Shown here in pieces: positions 1-7,611 of a DNA stretch of 27,930 bases. The notes under the pieces were generated by a model. That model was not told where the DNA came from. It ran no database searches and was given only the letters and a program-made list of their open reading frames with translations. This DNA is from Eubacterium sp. CAG:251. Its GTDB lineage: Bacteria; Bacillota; Clostridia; Oscillospirales; Acutalibacteraceae. Within the stretch, counting starts at the first letter, position 1. Each line of letters begins with the position of its first letter. The stretch covers positions 255,628-283,557 of the forward strand of contig FR889161.1 of NCBI GenBank assembly GCA_000436835.1, read 5' to 3'. A program made the translations under genes and the position numbers.

Positions 1-687
1 GCTAAGACCGCCGAGTTCGTCAATCAGACCGCAGTTAACTGCGTCCTCACCGTCAAGCACCGTGCCGACGTCCATAACAAGCTCTCCTGTTTTCATCATA
101 AGCGCCTTAAAACTCTTTTTATCAATAGAAGAGTTGTTAACCACAAAATTAACTATTCTGTCCTGCATTTTTTCAAAATAAGAAAGAGTTTGAGGAACAC
201 CAAGAACAAGCCCGTTCATTCTGACAGGGTGAACAGTCATTGTAGCACTCGGAACAATAAAACTCTTTTTACAGCTGACAGCAAGCGGAACACCGATTGA
301 ATGACCGCCGCCGAGAACTAAAGAAGCAGTAGGAGTTTTCATGGTAGACAACAGTTCAGCTATTGCAAGCCCTGCCTCAACGTCACCGCCGACTGTATTT
401 AATATAATCAGCAATCCCTCTATTTCTTTGCTTTCTTCAATTGCGACAAGCTGCGGAATAACGTGCTCATACTTTGTGGTTTTGTTTTGGCTCGGCAGAA
501 TATAATGGCCTTCTATTTGACCGATGATTGTTAAGCAGTGAATAAAATGACCGTCTTTAGAAACGGTAATAGAACCCGTTTCAAAATCATCAGCCTGCGT
601 AACCGACTCCTCTGCCGAAACATCTTCGTTGTTATCGTTATTATCATCTTGTTCGTTTTTGTTTTTTATTTGTGTATTATCAAGCAA
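1..687 (-). CDS. tepA: ClpP-family serine protease, TepA-like (3' end outside window)
   Basis: The gene runs off the left edge, leaving 229 codons. After an acidic, Asn/Asp-rich N-terminus of about 30 residues comes a ClpP/crotonase-type fold. The motif LNTVGGDVEAG near residue 97 matches the ClpP substrate-binding strand, GGGHSIG carries the likely nucleophile Ser130, and MTVHPV carries the likely catalytic His153. GLIDELGG follows near the cut end. This pattern fits the TepA (YmfB) branch of ClpP-like proteases, described in Bacillus as helping protein export or processing, rather than ClpP itself. I chose the TTG start at 687 because GAGGTG lies 6 bases upstream. An in-frame ATG at 729 has no ribosome binding site and sits almost at the predicted transcription start. 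The family call is firm; the physiological role is inferred. Confidence 0.85.
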   Translation of the reverse strand, partial: MLDNTQIKNKNEQDDNNDNNEDVSAEESVTQADDFETGSITVSKDGHFIHCLTIIGQIEGHYILPSQNKTTKYEHVIPQLVAIEESKEIEGLLIILNTVGGDVEAGLAIAELLSTMKTPTASLVLGGGHSIGVPLAVSCKKSFIVPSATMTVHPVRMNGLVLGVPQTLSYFEKMQDRIVNFVVNNSSIDKKSFKALMMKTGELVMDVGTVLDGEDAVNCGLIDELGGLS

Positions 688-737
688 AATCAACACCTCA
701 AATGTATTTTGCCCGAAATACTCCAACATAATAGGAT

Positions 738-766
738 ATTTTATCACAAAAGAGTAAAATTTTCAA
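738..766 (-). promoter_or_regulatory. Sigma-A promoter of the tepA-like gene
   Basis: On the minus strand TTGAAA (761-766) is followed by a 17-base spacer and TAAAAT (738-743). The -10 is preceded by TGA, giving an extended -10. The predicted transcript starts near 731, about 44 bases before the TTG start, which supports that start over the ATG at 729. Confidence 0.7.
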
Positions 767-780
767 TATTAAATCTTTAT

Positions 781-796
781 TATATTAATTAATATA
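781..796. repeat. 16-bp perfect AT-only palindrome between divergent promoters
   Basis: TATATTAATTAATATA is its own reverse complement. It lies in the 210-base gap between tepA and acn, upstream of the acn -35 box and behind the tepA promoter. It could be a binding site or simply an AT-rich upstream element. Its base composition makes chance occurrence fairly likely. Confidence 0.35.
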
Positions 797-825
797 TTAT
801 TTAAAAGATTTTTACTGATTTGTAA

Positions 826-854
826 TTGACAACGTGAAACATTTGTAATAAAAT
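826..854 (+). promoter_or_regulatory. Sigma-A promoter of the acn-icd-rex operon
   Basis: TTGACA (826-831), a 17-base spacer and TAAAAT (849-854) make a near-consensus promoter. The transcript would start near 861, about 37 bases before the acn start and its AGGAGG ribosome binding site at 881-886. Confidence 0.8.
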
Positions 855-878
855 ATCATTTGATAATTTTATTAACAA
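843..878. repeat. Long imperfect palindrome over the acn -10 and start point (candidate operator)
   Basis: The left arm TTGTAATAAAATATCA (843-858) pairs with the right arm (861-878) around a two-base centre, TT. The only interruptions are one unpaired A (866) and one more (875) in the right arm. Because the -10 lies inside the left arm, the repeat acts at DNA level unless an upstream start exists. The right end TTAACAA matches half of a Rex site. The left end is TTGTAAT, and the spacing does not fit a standard Rex operator. A regulatory role is inferred. Confidence 0.5.
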
Positions 879-897
879 GTAGGAGGACTTTTTAACA

Positions 898-2835
898 ATG
901 GGACTTACTATTGCTCAAAAGCTTATTAAGGCTCACCTTGTTGAGGGTGAGATGAAGGTCGGCACCGAAATCGGTTTAAGAATTGACCAAACCTTAACTC
1001 AGGACGCAACAGGCACAATGGCATACCTCGAATTTGAGGCTATGGGCGTTGACAGAGTAAAGACAGAAAAATCTGTTGCATACATTGACCACAACACATT
1101 ACAGACCGGTTTTGAAAATGCCGACGATCACCGTTACATTCAATCAGTAACAAAGAAACACGGTATTTATTTCAGCAGACCGGGCAACGGCATTTGCCAC
1201 CAGGTTCACCTTGAAAGATTCGGCATTCCGGGCAAAACCCTTATCGGCTCTGACAGCCATACACCTACGGGCGGCGGTATCGGTATGCTTGCTATGGGTG
1301 CCGGCGGACTTGATGTTGCTGTTGCTATGGGCGGCGGTACATACTATATTCCTATGCCTAAGATGACAAGAATTAATCTTACCGGCTATCTTAAGCCATG
1401 GGTTTCTGCTAAAGATGTTATCCTTGAAGTTCTTAGAATTATGAGCGTTAAAGGTGGCGTAGGCAAGATTATTGAATACGGCGGAGAGGGTGTTAAAACA
1501 CTTTCTGTTCCTGAGAGAGCAACCATTACAAATATGGGTGCCGAACTTGGCGCTACAACTTCTATCTTCCCATCTGACGAAATTACCCTTGCTTTCCTCA
1601 AAGCGCAGGGACGTGAAAATGATTGGACTGAAATCCTTCCTGACGAGGATGCAGAGTATGACGAAGTAATTGATATTGACCTTTGCTCGCTTACTCCTAT
1701 GGCTGCTTGCCCGCACATGCCGGATAACGTTAAAACAACAGACGAAATCGGCAAAATTAAAGTTGACCAGGTTGCTATCGGCTCTTGCACAAACTCATCA
1801 TTTGTTGATATGATGAAAGTTGCATCAATTCTCAAAGGCAAGACTATTGCACCGTCAGTTTCGCTTTGCATTGCACCCGGCTCAAAGCAAGTGCTCAATA
1901 TGCTTGCATTAAACGGTGCACTTTCGGATATGATTAGCGCAGGTGCAAGAATACTCGAATCAGCCTGCGGCCCTTGCATCGGTATGGGTCAGTCACCAAA
2001 TTCAGGCGGCGTTTCACTTCGTACATTTAACAGAAATTTTGAAGGACGTTCGGGAACAAAGGACGGTCAAATTTATCTTGTATCTCCTGAAGTTGCTGCG
2101 GCATCTGCACTTACCGGATATCTTACAGACCCGAGAGAGCTTGGCGACGCTCCTAAAATATCTATGCCTGAGCACTTTATTGTTAATGACAATATGATTG
2201 AAGCTCCTGCTTCACCTGAGGATGCAGATAAGGTAGAAGTTCTCAGAGGTCCTAACATCAAGCCTTTCCCAAAGACAGAAAAGCTTCCTGAGGATATCAC
2301 GGCAAAAGCAGTTCTTAAGGTCGGCGACAATATCACAACAGACCACATTATGCCTGCAGGCGCTAAGATTCTTCCTTACCGTTCAAACATTCCTCACCTT
2401 TCACAGTATTGCTTTGCCGTATGTGACGAAACATTCCCTGAAAGAATTAAGGCAGAAGGCAAAGGCTTTATTGTCGGAGGTGCAAACTACGGTCAAGGCT
2501 CATCAAGAGAGCATGCGGCGCTCGTTCCGCTTTATCTTGGTGTTAAGGCTGTTATTACTAAATCATTCGCAAGAATTCACGTTGCAAACCTTGTAAACGC
2601 AGGTATTTTACCGTTCACATTTGCAAATGAAGAGGATTATGATAAGATTGACCAAATGGACGAGCTTTCACTTCCAAACATTAAAGACGCAATTGAAAAC
2701 AATAAACCTGTTGTTCTTAAGAATCTTACTAAGGGCGAGGAATATCAGCTTAATTCTTCTCACCTTTCCGCAAGACAGAGAGCAATGCTTGTTTGCGGCG
2801 GACTTCTCGACTACACAAGAGAAATGAATAAATAA
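898..2835 (+). CDS. acn: Aconitate hydratase
   Basis: A 645-residue aconitase that interconverts citrate and isocitrate in the cytoplasm. The three cysteine ligands of the [4Fe-4S] cluster are visible: Cys297 in IGSCTNSS, and Cys357 and Cys360 in SACGPCIGMG. The early motif GSDSHTPTGGGIG and the late swivel-domain motif GQGSSREHAALVPLYLG are both present, so the enzyme looks complete and active. At about 640 residues it belongs to the shorter aconitase form common in Clostridia, not the 750-900-residue AcnA or AcnB. Start and ribosome binding site (AGGAGG, 11 bases upstream) are clear. It is the first gene of a run with icd and rex, which points to the oxidative branch making 2-oxoglutarate. 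No citrate synthase is in the window. Confidence 0.97.
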   Translation: MGLTIAQKLIKAHLVEGEMKVGTEIGLRIDQTLTQDATGTMAYLEFEAMGVDRVKTEKSVAYIDHNTLQTGFENADDHRYIQSVTKKHGIYFSRPGNGICHQVHLERFGIPGKTLIGSDSHTPTGGGIGMLAMGAGGLDVAVAMGGGTYYIPMPKMTRINLTGYLKPWVSAKDVILEVLRIMSVKGGVGKIIEYGGEGVKTLSVPERATITNMGAELGATTSIFPSDEITLAFLKAQGRENDWTEILPDEDAEYDEVIDIDLCSLTPMAACPHMPDNVKTTDEIGKIKVDQVAIGSCTNSSFVDMMKVASILKGKTIAPSVSLCIAPGSKQVLNMLALNGALSDMISAGARILESACGPCIGMGQSPNSGGVSLRTFNRNFEGRSGTKDGQIYLVSPEVAAASALTGYLTDPRELGDAPKISMPEHFIVNDNMIEAPASPEDADKVEVLRGPNIKPFPKTEKLPEDITAKAVLKVGDNITTDHIMPAGAKILPYRSNIPHLSQYCFAVCDETFPERIKAEGKGFIVGGANYGQGSSREHAALVPLYLGVKAVITKSFARIHVANLVNAGILPFTFANEEDYDKIDQMDELSLPNIKDAIENNKPVVLKNLTKGEEYQLNSSHLSARQRAMLVCGGLLDYTREMNK

Positions 2836-2858
2836 TCAAATTATCGGAGGATACAACT

Positions 2859-4034
2859 ATGGCAGACGATGCTAAAATCATTGACGAAGCAGTTGAAAAG
2901 TTTCGTTCACTTATGGAATCTCAACTTGCAAGAGCAAAAAAAATCAAAGAGGATAAAGATTTTACTGACTATGATGCACTTGATACAATCGTAATCGGCA
3001 TTTGCGGCGGTGACGGTATCGGCCCTATCATCACAAAAGAAAGCGAGAGAGTTCTTGCATTTCTTCTTAAAGATGAGGTCGCAAGCGGCAAAGTTCAGTT
3101 TAAGGAAATTGACGGTTTAACTATCGAAAACCGTGCGGCATGCAACAAAGCTATTCCTGATGACGTGCTTGCTGAGCTTAAAAAGTGCCACGTTATTCTT
3201 AAAGGCCCTACAACTACTCCAAGAGCCGGTGATCCATGGCCAAACGTCGAATCAGCTAACGTTGCTATGAGAAAAGAGCTTGACCTCTTTGCAAATATGC
3301 GCCCTGTTAAAGTTCCTGAACAAGGCATTGACTGGACTTTCTTCAGAGAAAATACCGAGGGCGGCTATGCAATCGGCTCTTATGGCTTGAACATTACTGA
3401 CGACCTTGCGGTTGACTTTACAGTTGCAACGCAAGAGGGATGCGAAAGAATCGCTCGCCTTGCTTATGAATATGCAAAGAAGAATAACAAGGGCAAGGTT
3501 TCTATCATTACAAAGGCTAACATTATTAAAACAACGGACGGCAAGTTCCTCAAAACTGCCCAAAAAATCGGTGAAGAATATCCTGACATTGCAACTGATG
3601 ACTGGTATATTGATATTACTACCGCTAAGCTTATTGACCCTGCAAGAAGAAAGGATTTCAAGGTATTCGTTCTTCCTAATCTTTACGGCGATATCATTAC
3701 AGATGAAGCTGCTGAATTTCAGGGCGGCGTAGGTACTGCAGGTTCCGCCAACATCGGTAAAAAATATGCAATGTTTGAAGCTGTTCACGGCTCAGCACCA
3801 CGTATGATTAAGGAAGGCAGAGGTCAATATGCTGACCCATGTTCAATGCTCAGAGCATCTGTTATGCTCCTTTCTCACATCGGTTTCCAAAAGCAGGCAA
3901 ATGCTCTTGAAGCTGCACTTGACAAATGTATGCTTGAAGAGAAAAAGCTTGTAATTACCGGCAGAGCTGACGGTTGCACTTGCAGTGAATTCGGCGACTA
4001 TGTAATGGAAACAATAACTCAAATGACTAAATAA
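2859..4034 (+). CDS. icd: Isocitrate dehydrogenase
   Basis: A 391-residue member of the isocitrate/isopropylmalate dehydrogenase family. It should convert isocitrate to 2-oxoglutarate and CO2, since it directly follows aconitase with a 23-base gap and its own GGAGG site. Visible active-site residues are Ser132 and Arg138 (ESANVAMR), Arg148, Arg163 and Tyr170 (FFRENTEGGY), Lys219 (TKANI), and Asp278 and Asp282 (NLYGDIITDEAAE). An N-terminal extension of about 40 residues precedes the Rossmann-like core. At the position that selects NAD (Asp) or NADP (Lys) in this family, the sequence HGSAPR has Arg315, so the cofactor cannot be called safely. Isopropylmalate dehydrogenase is the alternative, but context and substrate motifs favour isocitrate. 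Confidence 0.92.
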   Translation: MADDAKIIDEAVEKFRSLMESQLARAKKIKEDKDFTDYDALDTIVIGICGGDGIGPIITKESERVLAFLLKDEVASGKVQFKEIDGLTIENRAACNKAIPDDVLAELKKCHVILKGPTTTPRAGDPWPNVESANVAMRKELDLFANMRPVKVPEQGIDWTFFRENTEGGYAIGSYGLNITDDLAVDFTVATQEGCERIARLAYEYAKKNNKGKVSIITKANIIKTTDGKFLKTAQKIGEEYPDIATDDWYIDITTAKLIDPARRKDFKVFVLPNLYGDIITDEAAEFQGGVGTAGSANIGKKYAMFEAVHGSAPRMIKEGRGQYADPCSMLRASVMLLSHIGFQKQANALEAALDKCMLEEKKLVITGRADGCTCSEFGDYVMETITQMTK

Positions 4035-4069
4035 TAATCTTTATTACAGAAATTCAGGAGAGGAATATT

Positions 4070-4720
4070 ATGCAAAATAAAGATGATATATCTATATCCG
4101 TTATTAAGAGATTGCCGAGATATTACAGATTTTTGCAATCTCTCAAGGATAACGGAATAGTGCGCATCAGTTCAAAAGAACTTGCAGCAAGAATGGGGCT
4201 TACCGCTTCGCAAATAAGACACGATTTTAACTGCTTTGGCGGCTTCGGTCAACAAGGATACGGTTATAATGTGCCCGAACTTCACGCTAAAATCGGCGAA
4301 ATACTTTGCGTTGATAAGGAAATCAAAACAATACTTATCGGTGCGGGTAATTTGGGTAAGGCTATTACAAACAAAATGTTTTCAAAAAACAGCGGCTTTA
4401 AGCTTATCGGTATTTTTGATAAGAATGAGGCTATTTGTGGAAATATGATTAAAGGTATTCCGGTCAGAAACGTTAATTATCTTGAAAACTTTTGTATTGA
4501 CAACTCCCCTACCTGCGCTGTAACCTGTATTCCTTCAACAGATATGGAGGAACTTACGGATTTACTTGTTAAGGTCGGTATTAAAAGCTTTTTAAATTTC
4601 AGCAATTATGATATTGCTATGGCTCATCCGGGTGTAATAGTTGAAAATGTCCATCTTAGAGACAGCCTTCTTACTCTCGGTTATCTTACTAATACATCTC
4701 TTAACAAATCGGAGGAATAA
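4070..4720 (+). CDS. rex: Redox-sensing transcriptional repressor Rex
   Basis: A 216-residue Rex protein, a dimer that binds DNA when NAD+ is high and leaves it when NADH rises. The N-terminal winged helix (about residues 1-80) carries the family segment IRHDFNCFGGFGQQGYGYNV (residues 49-68). The Rossmann NADH site GAGNLG is at 91-96, and a C-terminal helix for domain swapping follows. Length matches the family (about 210). It is the third gene of the acn-icd operon, 35 bases after icd, with AGGAGAGG as ribosome binding site. This position suggests that the repressor and the citrate branch share one redox-linked promoter. Whether Rex binds that promoter is not settled by the sequence. Confidence 0.96.
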   Translation: MQNKDDISISVIKRLPRYYRFLQSLKDNGIVRISSKELAARMGLTASQIRHDFNCFGGFGQQGYGYNVPELHAKIGEILCVDKEIKTILIGAGNLGKAITNKMFSKNSGFKLIGIFDKNEAICGNMIKGIPVRNVNYLENFCIDNSPTCAVTCIPSTDMEELTDLLVKVGIKSFLNFSNYDIAMAHPGVIVENVHLRDSLLTLGYLTNTSLNKSEE

Positions 4721-4722
4721 TA

Positions 4723-5409
4723 TTGCAATTAATTACAACGAAAGAAATTGTCGATGTTATTAAATACAATGACGAATCCGTAATTATTGTTGAGAAACTG
4801 CCGCTTCCTAACGGCACGCAATATAAGGTTCAGTATTCTGTTATCAATTTCAAAACAAAAAGCATAGATGTGCTTACAAAAAACGCATATTTGCTAAAAA
4901 AATTCGGTTCTAACTTTAACAGAATAAGTCAAATAATGCCAAATTTTGTTCAATGCGACGCAGCTGTTCTTTATGACAGACGTGTACTTGCGATATTTCC
5001 CAACGGAGAGGCAGGAATATTTGACCGTGAGGGTGAGCTTGAATGGAACGGTGCTTTTGAATATCATGACGAGCCTGTAAAAAATATTGCACTTGAAGGA
5101 AAATATTTTTGGAGTGTTTGTCCTAATGAAAATTGTGTTATAAGATATTCAAGTCAAAATATGGGCGTTGATTTAAGAATCGGCGGCAAAGAAACAGATA
5201 CATTTCTTAATCCGACCCACGTAAGCCTTGATGAAAATGACATATTTGTTTGCTGTGATAACAATAAAGTAAGACGTATTGACTCAAACAATTATACGGT
5301 ATCTGATTATCTCAACTTTACTGATTCAATAAAAAGCTATTTTAAATTCGGCGATTTTGCCATTGCTGTAATGGCAAGCGGTACTTATGTACTTGAAAAT
5401 AATCAATAA
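4723..5409 (+). CDS. Unrecognised protein with NHL-like beta-propeller repeats
   Basis: A 228-residue cytoplasmic protein without signal peptide or membrane segment. I do not recognise a named family. It is rich in short beta strands. The stretch from about residue 150 (VDLRIGGKETDTF, then NPTHVSLDENDIFVCCDNNK) resembles an NHL repeat, with bulky residues where a Gly/Asp turn is usual. An earlier repeat is suggested by VLAIFPNGEAGIFDREGEL. That is enough for about three or four blades, so it may be a partial propeller. The start is TTG, with the GGAGG of its ribosome binding site inside the last codons of rex, two bases before this gene, so translation is probably coupled. A strong terminator follows. 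The role is unknown; context suggests a link to the acn-icd-rex unit. Confidence 0.8.
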   Translation: MQLITTKEIVDVIKYNDESVIIVEKLPLPNGTQYKVQYSVINFKTKSIDVLTKNAYLLKKFGSNFNRISQIMPNFVQCDAAVLYDRRVLAIFPNGEAGIFDREGELEWNGAFEYHDEPVKNIALEGKYFWSVCPNENCVIRYSSQNMGVDLRIGGKETDTFLNPTHVSLDENDIFVCCDNNKVRRIDSNNYTVSDYLNFTDSIKSYFKFGDFAIAVMASGTYVLENNQ

Positions 5410-5453
5410 AAAAATAACTGCTCTTGTTAGTTTTCAAGAGCAGTTATTTTTTT
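5408..5453. terminator. Strong bidirectional intrinsic terminator
   Basis: A 19-base arm ending CTGCTCTTG (5408-5426), an 8-base loop and the exact complementary arm (5435-5453) form the hairpin, with runs of A and T at its base. It reads as a terminator in both directions, for the rex operon on the plus strand and for the alaS-lepB run on the minus strand. Confidence 0.95.
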
Positions 5454-5464
5454 ATAAATTTAAA

Positions 5465-6061
5465 TTACTGAATTTTTCCTATTGAGGGATAATATCTGAA
5501 TTTTACCTTGCCGATAATTTTATCACGTTTAACATAAGTATTCGTCCAAAATCTTGAATCCTTACTGTCATTCCTATTGTCGCCAAGCATAAAATAGCTG
5601 TCCGGCGGCACAGCGTAAGGACCGAAATCACCGTAAGGTTCGCATGCCGTTATAAAACTGTCATCAAGCTGTATTGTTTTGCCGTCGGTCTTTGTAACAT
5701 AAACAACACCGTTTACAATTTGAACGGTTTCGCCCGGCAATCCGATAATACGCTTAACATAAATCTGTTCCTCATTATCAGGATACTTAAACAAAATTAT
5801 ATCATATCTTTCGGGGTCGTTATTATTATAAGCCATACGGCTTGCAATAATTCTGTCACCCTCCTGAATAGTGTTAAGCATTGAACCTGTAGGTACAACG
5901 GCATTAGCAAAAACAAAAGTACGTAAAATAAAAGCCAACGCAACAGCAATAATTATAGGTATACAAAATTCAATTGTTTCCTGAAGCTTACTTTTCGGTC
6001 TTTTATTTTTTGATGGCTTTTTGCTTGATTTATTTTCAGCTACTATTGTTTCTTCACTCAT
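5465..6061 (-). CDS. lepB: Signal peptidase I
   Basis: A 198-residue type I signal peptidase that cleaves signal peptides at the outer face of the membrane. A basic cytoplasmic N-terminus rich in Lys (residues 12-25) precedes one membrane helix (about 32-53). Box B has the catalytic Ser60 (VVPTGSM). Box D has the catalytic Lys103 (YVKRIIGLPGE). Box E is LGDNRNDSKDSR. This single-helix, roughly 200-residue form is the usual Gram-positive type. GGAGAAAA precedes the ATG. It is the last gene of the minus-strand run from alaS, 14 bases after ldh, and ends at the shared terminator. Identification is secure. Confidence 0.96.
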   Translation of the reverse strand: MSEETIVAENKSSKKPSKNKRPKSKLQETIEFCIPIIIAVALAFILRTFVFANAVVPTGSMLNTIQEGDRIIASRMAYNNNDPERYDIILFKYPDNEEQIYVKRIIGLPGETVQIVNGVVYVTKTDGKTIQLDDSFITACEPYGDFGPYAVPPDSYFMLGDNRNDSKDSRFWTNTYVKRDKIIGKVKFRYYPSIGKIQ

Positions 6062-6075
6062 AAGTTTTCTCCAAA

Positions 6076-7020
6076 TTACAATTCGATTTCATCAACCATT
6101 TCATGAATAATCTTAGCTGATTCATTAAACTTTTTCTGTTCCTCTTCGTTTAACTCAATCTCAAGAATTTCACGAATACCATTTCTGTTTACAACAGACG
6201 GAACACCGATATAAATTCCCTTTTCTCCGTATTCACCCTTAAGATAAGTTGAAACGGTAAAAATTGAATTTTCATCAAAAAGAATTGCACGTGTAAGCCT
6301 TGCAAGCACCATACCGATACCGTAATAGGTTGCCTTTTTAGCCTTAATTATCTCGTAAGCGGACTCCTTAACGTCAACAGCAATTTTCTGCATATCCTCC
6401 ATAAGAGTAGGTCTGTTTTTGCCAAACTCATTTAGCGGAATAACTGAAATTGAAGCATTGCTCCAAGGTACAAATTCGCTGTCACCATGCTCACCGATAA
6501 CATAAGCATGAACGTTGCGAGGGTTAATTTTAAAATAATCGCTCATCATATGGCGCAAGCGTGCCGAGTCAAGCGTGGTACCTGAACCGAGAACACGATT
6601 GGCAGGAAAACCGGAAAGTTCATAAACAATTTGAGTCATAACGTCAACCGGATTGCTTGCCACAAGAAATACACCGTTAAATCCGCTTGCAATAATAGGA
6701 TTAACAATAGATTTAAATACGTTATAATTTTTCTTTAAAAGATCACGCCTCGACTCACCCTCAAGCTGAGGAGCTCCTGCACAAATAACAACTAAATCGG
6801 CATTTGAACAATCACTGTAGTCACCTGCATAAATGGACATACTGCTTGGTGCAAAAGGAAGACCGTGTGAAAGGTCAGCCGCCTCACCCTTTGCTCTTAC
6901 CTTATTAATATCAATAAGAACAAGTTCATCACATATATTTTGGTTTAAAAGAGCATAAGCGAAGCTCATACCAACCATTCCTACACCAACAATTACAACT
7001 TTTTTCTCATCATTAAGCAT
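6076..7020 (-). CDS. ldh: L-lactate dehydrogenase
   Basis: A 314-residue NAD-dependent LDH that reduces pyruvate to lactate and regenerates NAD+. The nucleotide motif GVGMVG is at 12-17. Gln85 in GAPQLEGESR is the residue that selects lactate over malate (malate dehydrogenase has Arg). Arg91, Asn123, the Asp151/His178 pair (IGEHGDSEF) and Arg154 complete the active site. I start at the ATG at 7020, with AAAGG about 8 bases upstream. The in-frame GTG at 7029 overlaps that ribosome binding site and is unlikely. The gene lies 48 bases after the phosphoribosyltransferase gene, so read-through from alaS is likely, with a possible weak internal promoter. No Rex operator is visible next to it. Confidence 0.95.
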   Translation of the reverse strand: MLNDEKKVVIVGVGMVGMSFAYALLNQNICDELVLIDINKVRAKGEAADLSHGLPFAPSSMSIYAGDYSDCSNADLVVICAGAPQLEGESRRDLLKKNYNVFKSIVNPIIASGFNGVFLVASNPVDVMTQIVYELSGFPANRVLGSGTTLDSARLRHMMSDYFKINPRNVHAYVIGEHGDSEFVPWSNASISVIPLNEFGKNRPTLMEDMQKIAVDVKESAYEIIKAKKATYYGIGMVLARLTRAILFDENSIFTVSTYLKGEYGEKGIYIGVPSVVNRNGIREILEIELNEEEQKKFNESAKIIHEMVDEIEL

Positions 7021-7037
7021 AAATATCACCTTTACAT

Positions 7038-7067
7038 ATTATATAAAAAAGAATTAAATTAATGCAA
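7038..7067 (-). promoter_or_regulatory. Possible internal promoter before ldh
   Basis: On the minus strand TTGCAT (7062-7067), an 18-base spacer and TATAAT (7038-7043) lie just before ldh. The implied start would leave the ribosome binding site almost at the 5' end of the RNA, which weakens the call. Confidence 0.3.
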
Positions 7068-7068
7068 A

Positions 7069-7611
7069 TTATTTAAAGAAAAGCGGCAGTCTTTCAAGAA
7101 ATACAATATCATCTCTATCAGCTGCATCGCCTTCGGCAAGAGGCGCACATGATGCCACAATGTTGCCTTTAAAAGCTTTTACAAGGCCCTGAACAGCCTT
7201 AAGACTTTCTCCTGTTGAAATAACATCATCAACAATAAGCACTTTTTTGCCGGTAAGCAAATCGCCGTCCTCGTGGCCAAGAAAAAGCGACTGTTCCTTT
7301 TGAGTAGTAATACTCGTTTCCTTATACTCAATAGGATTATCCATATAAACCTTAACGCCTTTTCTTGCTACTATGTACTTTTTACCCGAAAGCCTGCTCA
7401 TTTCATAAGCCAACGGAATCGACTTAGCTTCGGGAGTAACGATATAGTCAAACTCAGGGGCTTTTTTTAAAAGTTCCTTAGCACAAGCCTCTGTAAGTTC
7501 AACATCACCGAAAAGAATAAATGCGGCAATATCAAGTGTATCGGAAACCGGAAAGCGCTTTAACTGCCTTTCAAGACCTGCTATTTTTAATGTGTAATAC
7601 TGTTCGCTCAT
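7069..7611 (-). CDS. Purine-type phosphoribosyltransferase (adenine/xanthine/hypoxanthine)
   Basis: A 180-residue type I phosphoribosyltransferase that would join a purine base to PRPP in salvage. The PRPP loop VLIVDDVISTGES is at residues 124-136. IVTPEAKSIPLA near 58 and VARKGVK near 81 match the apt/xpt branch. The size also fits adenine or xanthine phosphoribosyltransferase (170-195 residues). The acceptor base is not decided by the motifs, and a DNA-binding domain like that of PurR is absent. Its ATG overlaps the stop codon of the upstream HIT gene by four bases (ATGA), which indicates translational coupling. A HIT nucleotide hydrolase next to a purine salvage enzyme makes metabolic sense. 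Confidence 0.85.
   Translation of the reverse strand: MSEQYYTLKIAGLERQLKRFPVSDTLDIAAFILFGDVELTEACAKELLKKAPEFDYIVTPEAKSIPLAYEMSRLSGKKYIVARKGVKVYMDNPIEYKETSITTQKEQSLFLGHEDGDLLTGKKVLIVDDVISTGESLKAVQGLVKAFKGNIVASCAPLAEGDAADRDDIVFLERLPLFFK

Noticed and set aside
721..729. In-frame ATG as start of the tepA-like gene
   Set aside because: It lies about two bases from the predicted transcription start and has no ribosome binding site, whereas TTG at 687 has GAGGTG upstream.
538..792. Plus-strand 84-codon frame with a hydrophobic segment
   Set aside because: It lies opposite the tepA-like gene start and its promoter, has no ribosome binding site, and the hydrophobicity comes from the complement of Asn/Asp codons.
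826..842. A CcpA (cre) site in the acn promoter around TTGACAACGTGAAAC
   Set aside because: Only the left half matches. The right half lacks the conserved T and CA, so it is below what I would accept.
832..849. A Rex site between the acn -35 and -10 (GTGAAACATTT)
   Set aside because: The left half resembles TTGTGAA, but the right half matches at only three of seven positions; kept only as a weak alternative to the palindrome at 843-878.
1144..1979. Two long open frames on the minus strand (190 and 197 codons) inside aconitase
   Set aside because: They lie wholly within a well-conserved aconitase gene, have no ribosome binding site and resemble no protein. They are shadows of the coding frame.
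7018..7029. GTG at 7029 as ldh start
   Set aside because: It overlaps the ribosome binding site that serves the ATG at 7020, and the added residues are not needed by the fold.
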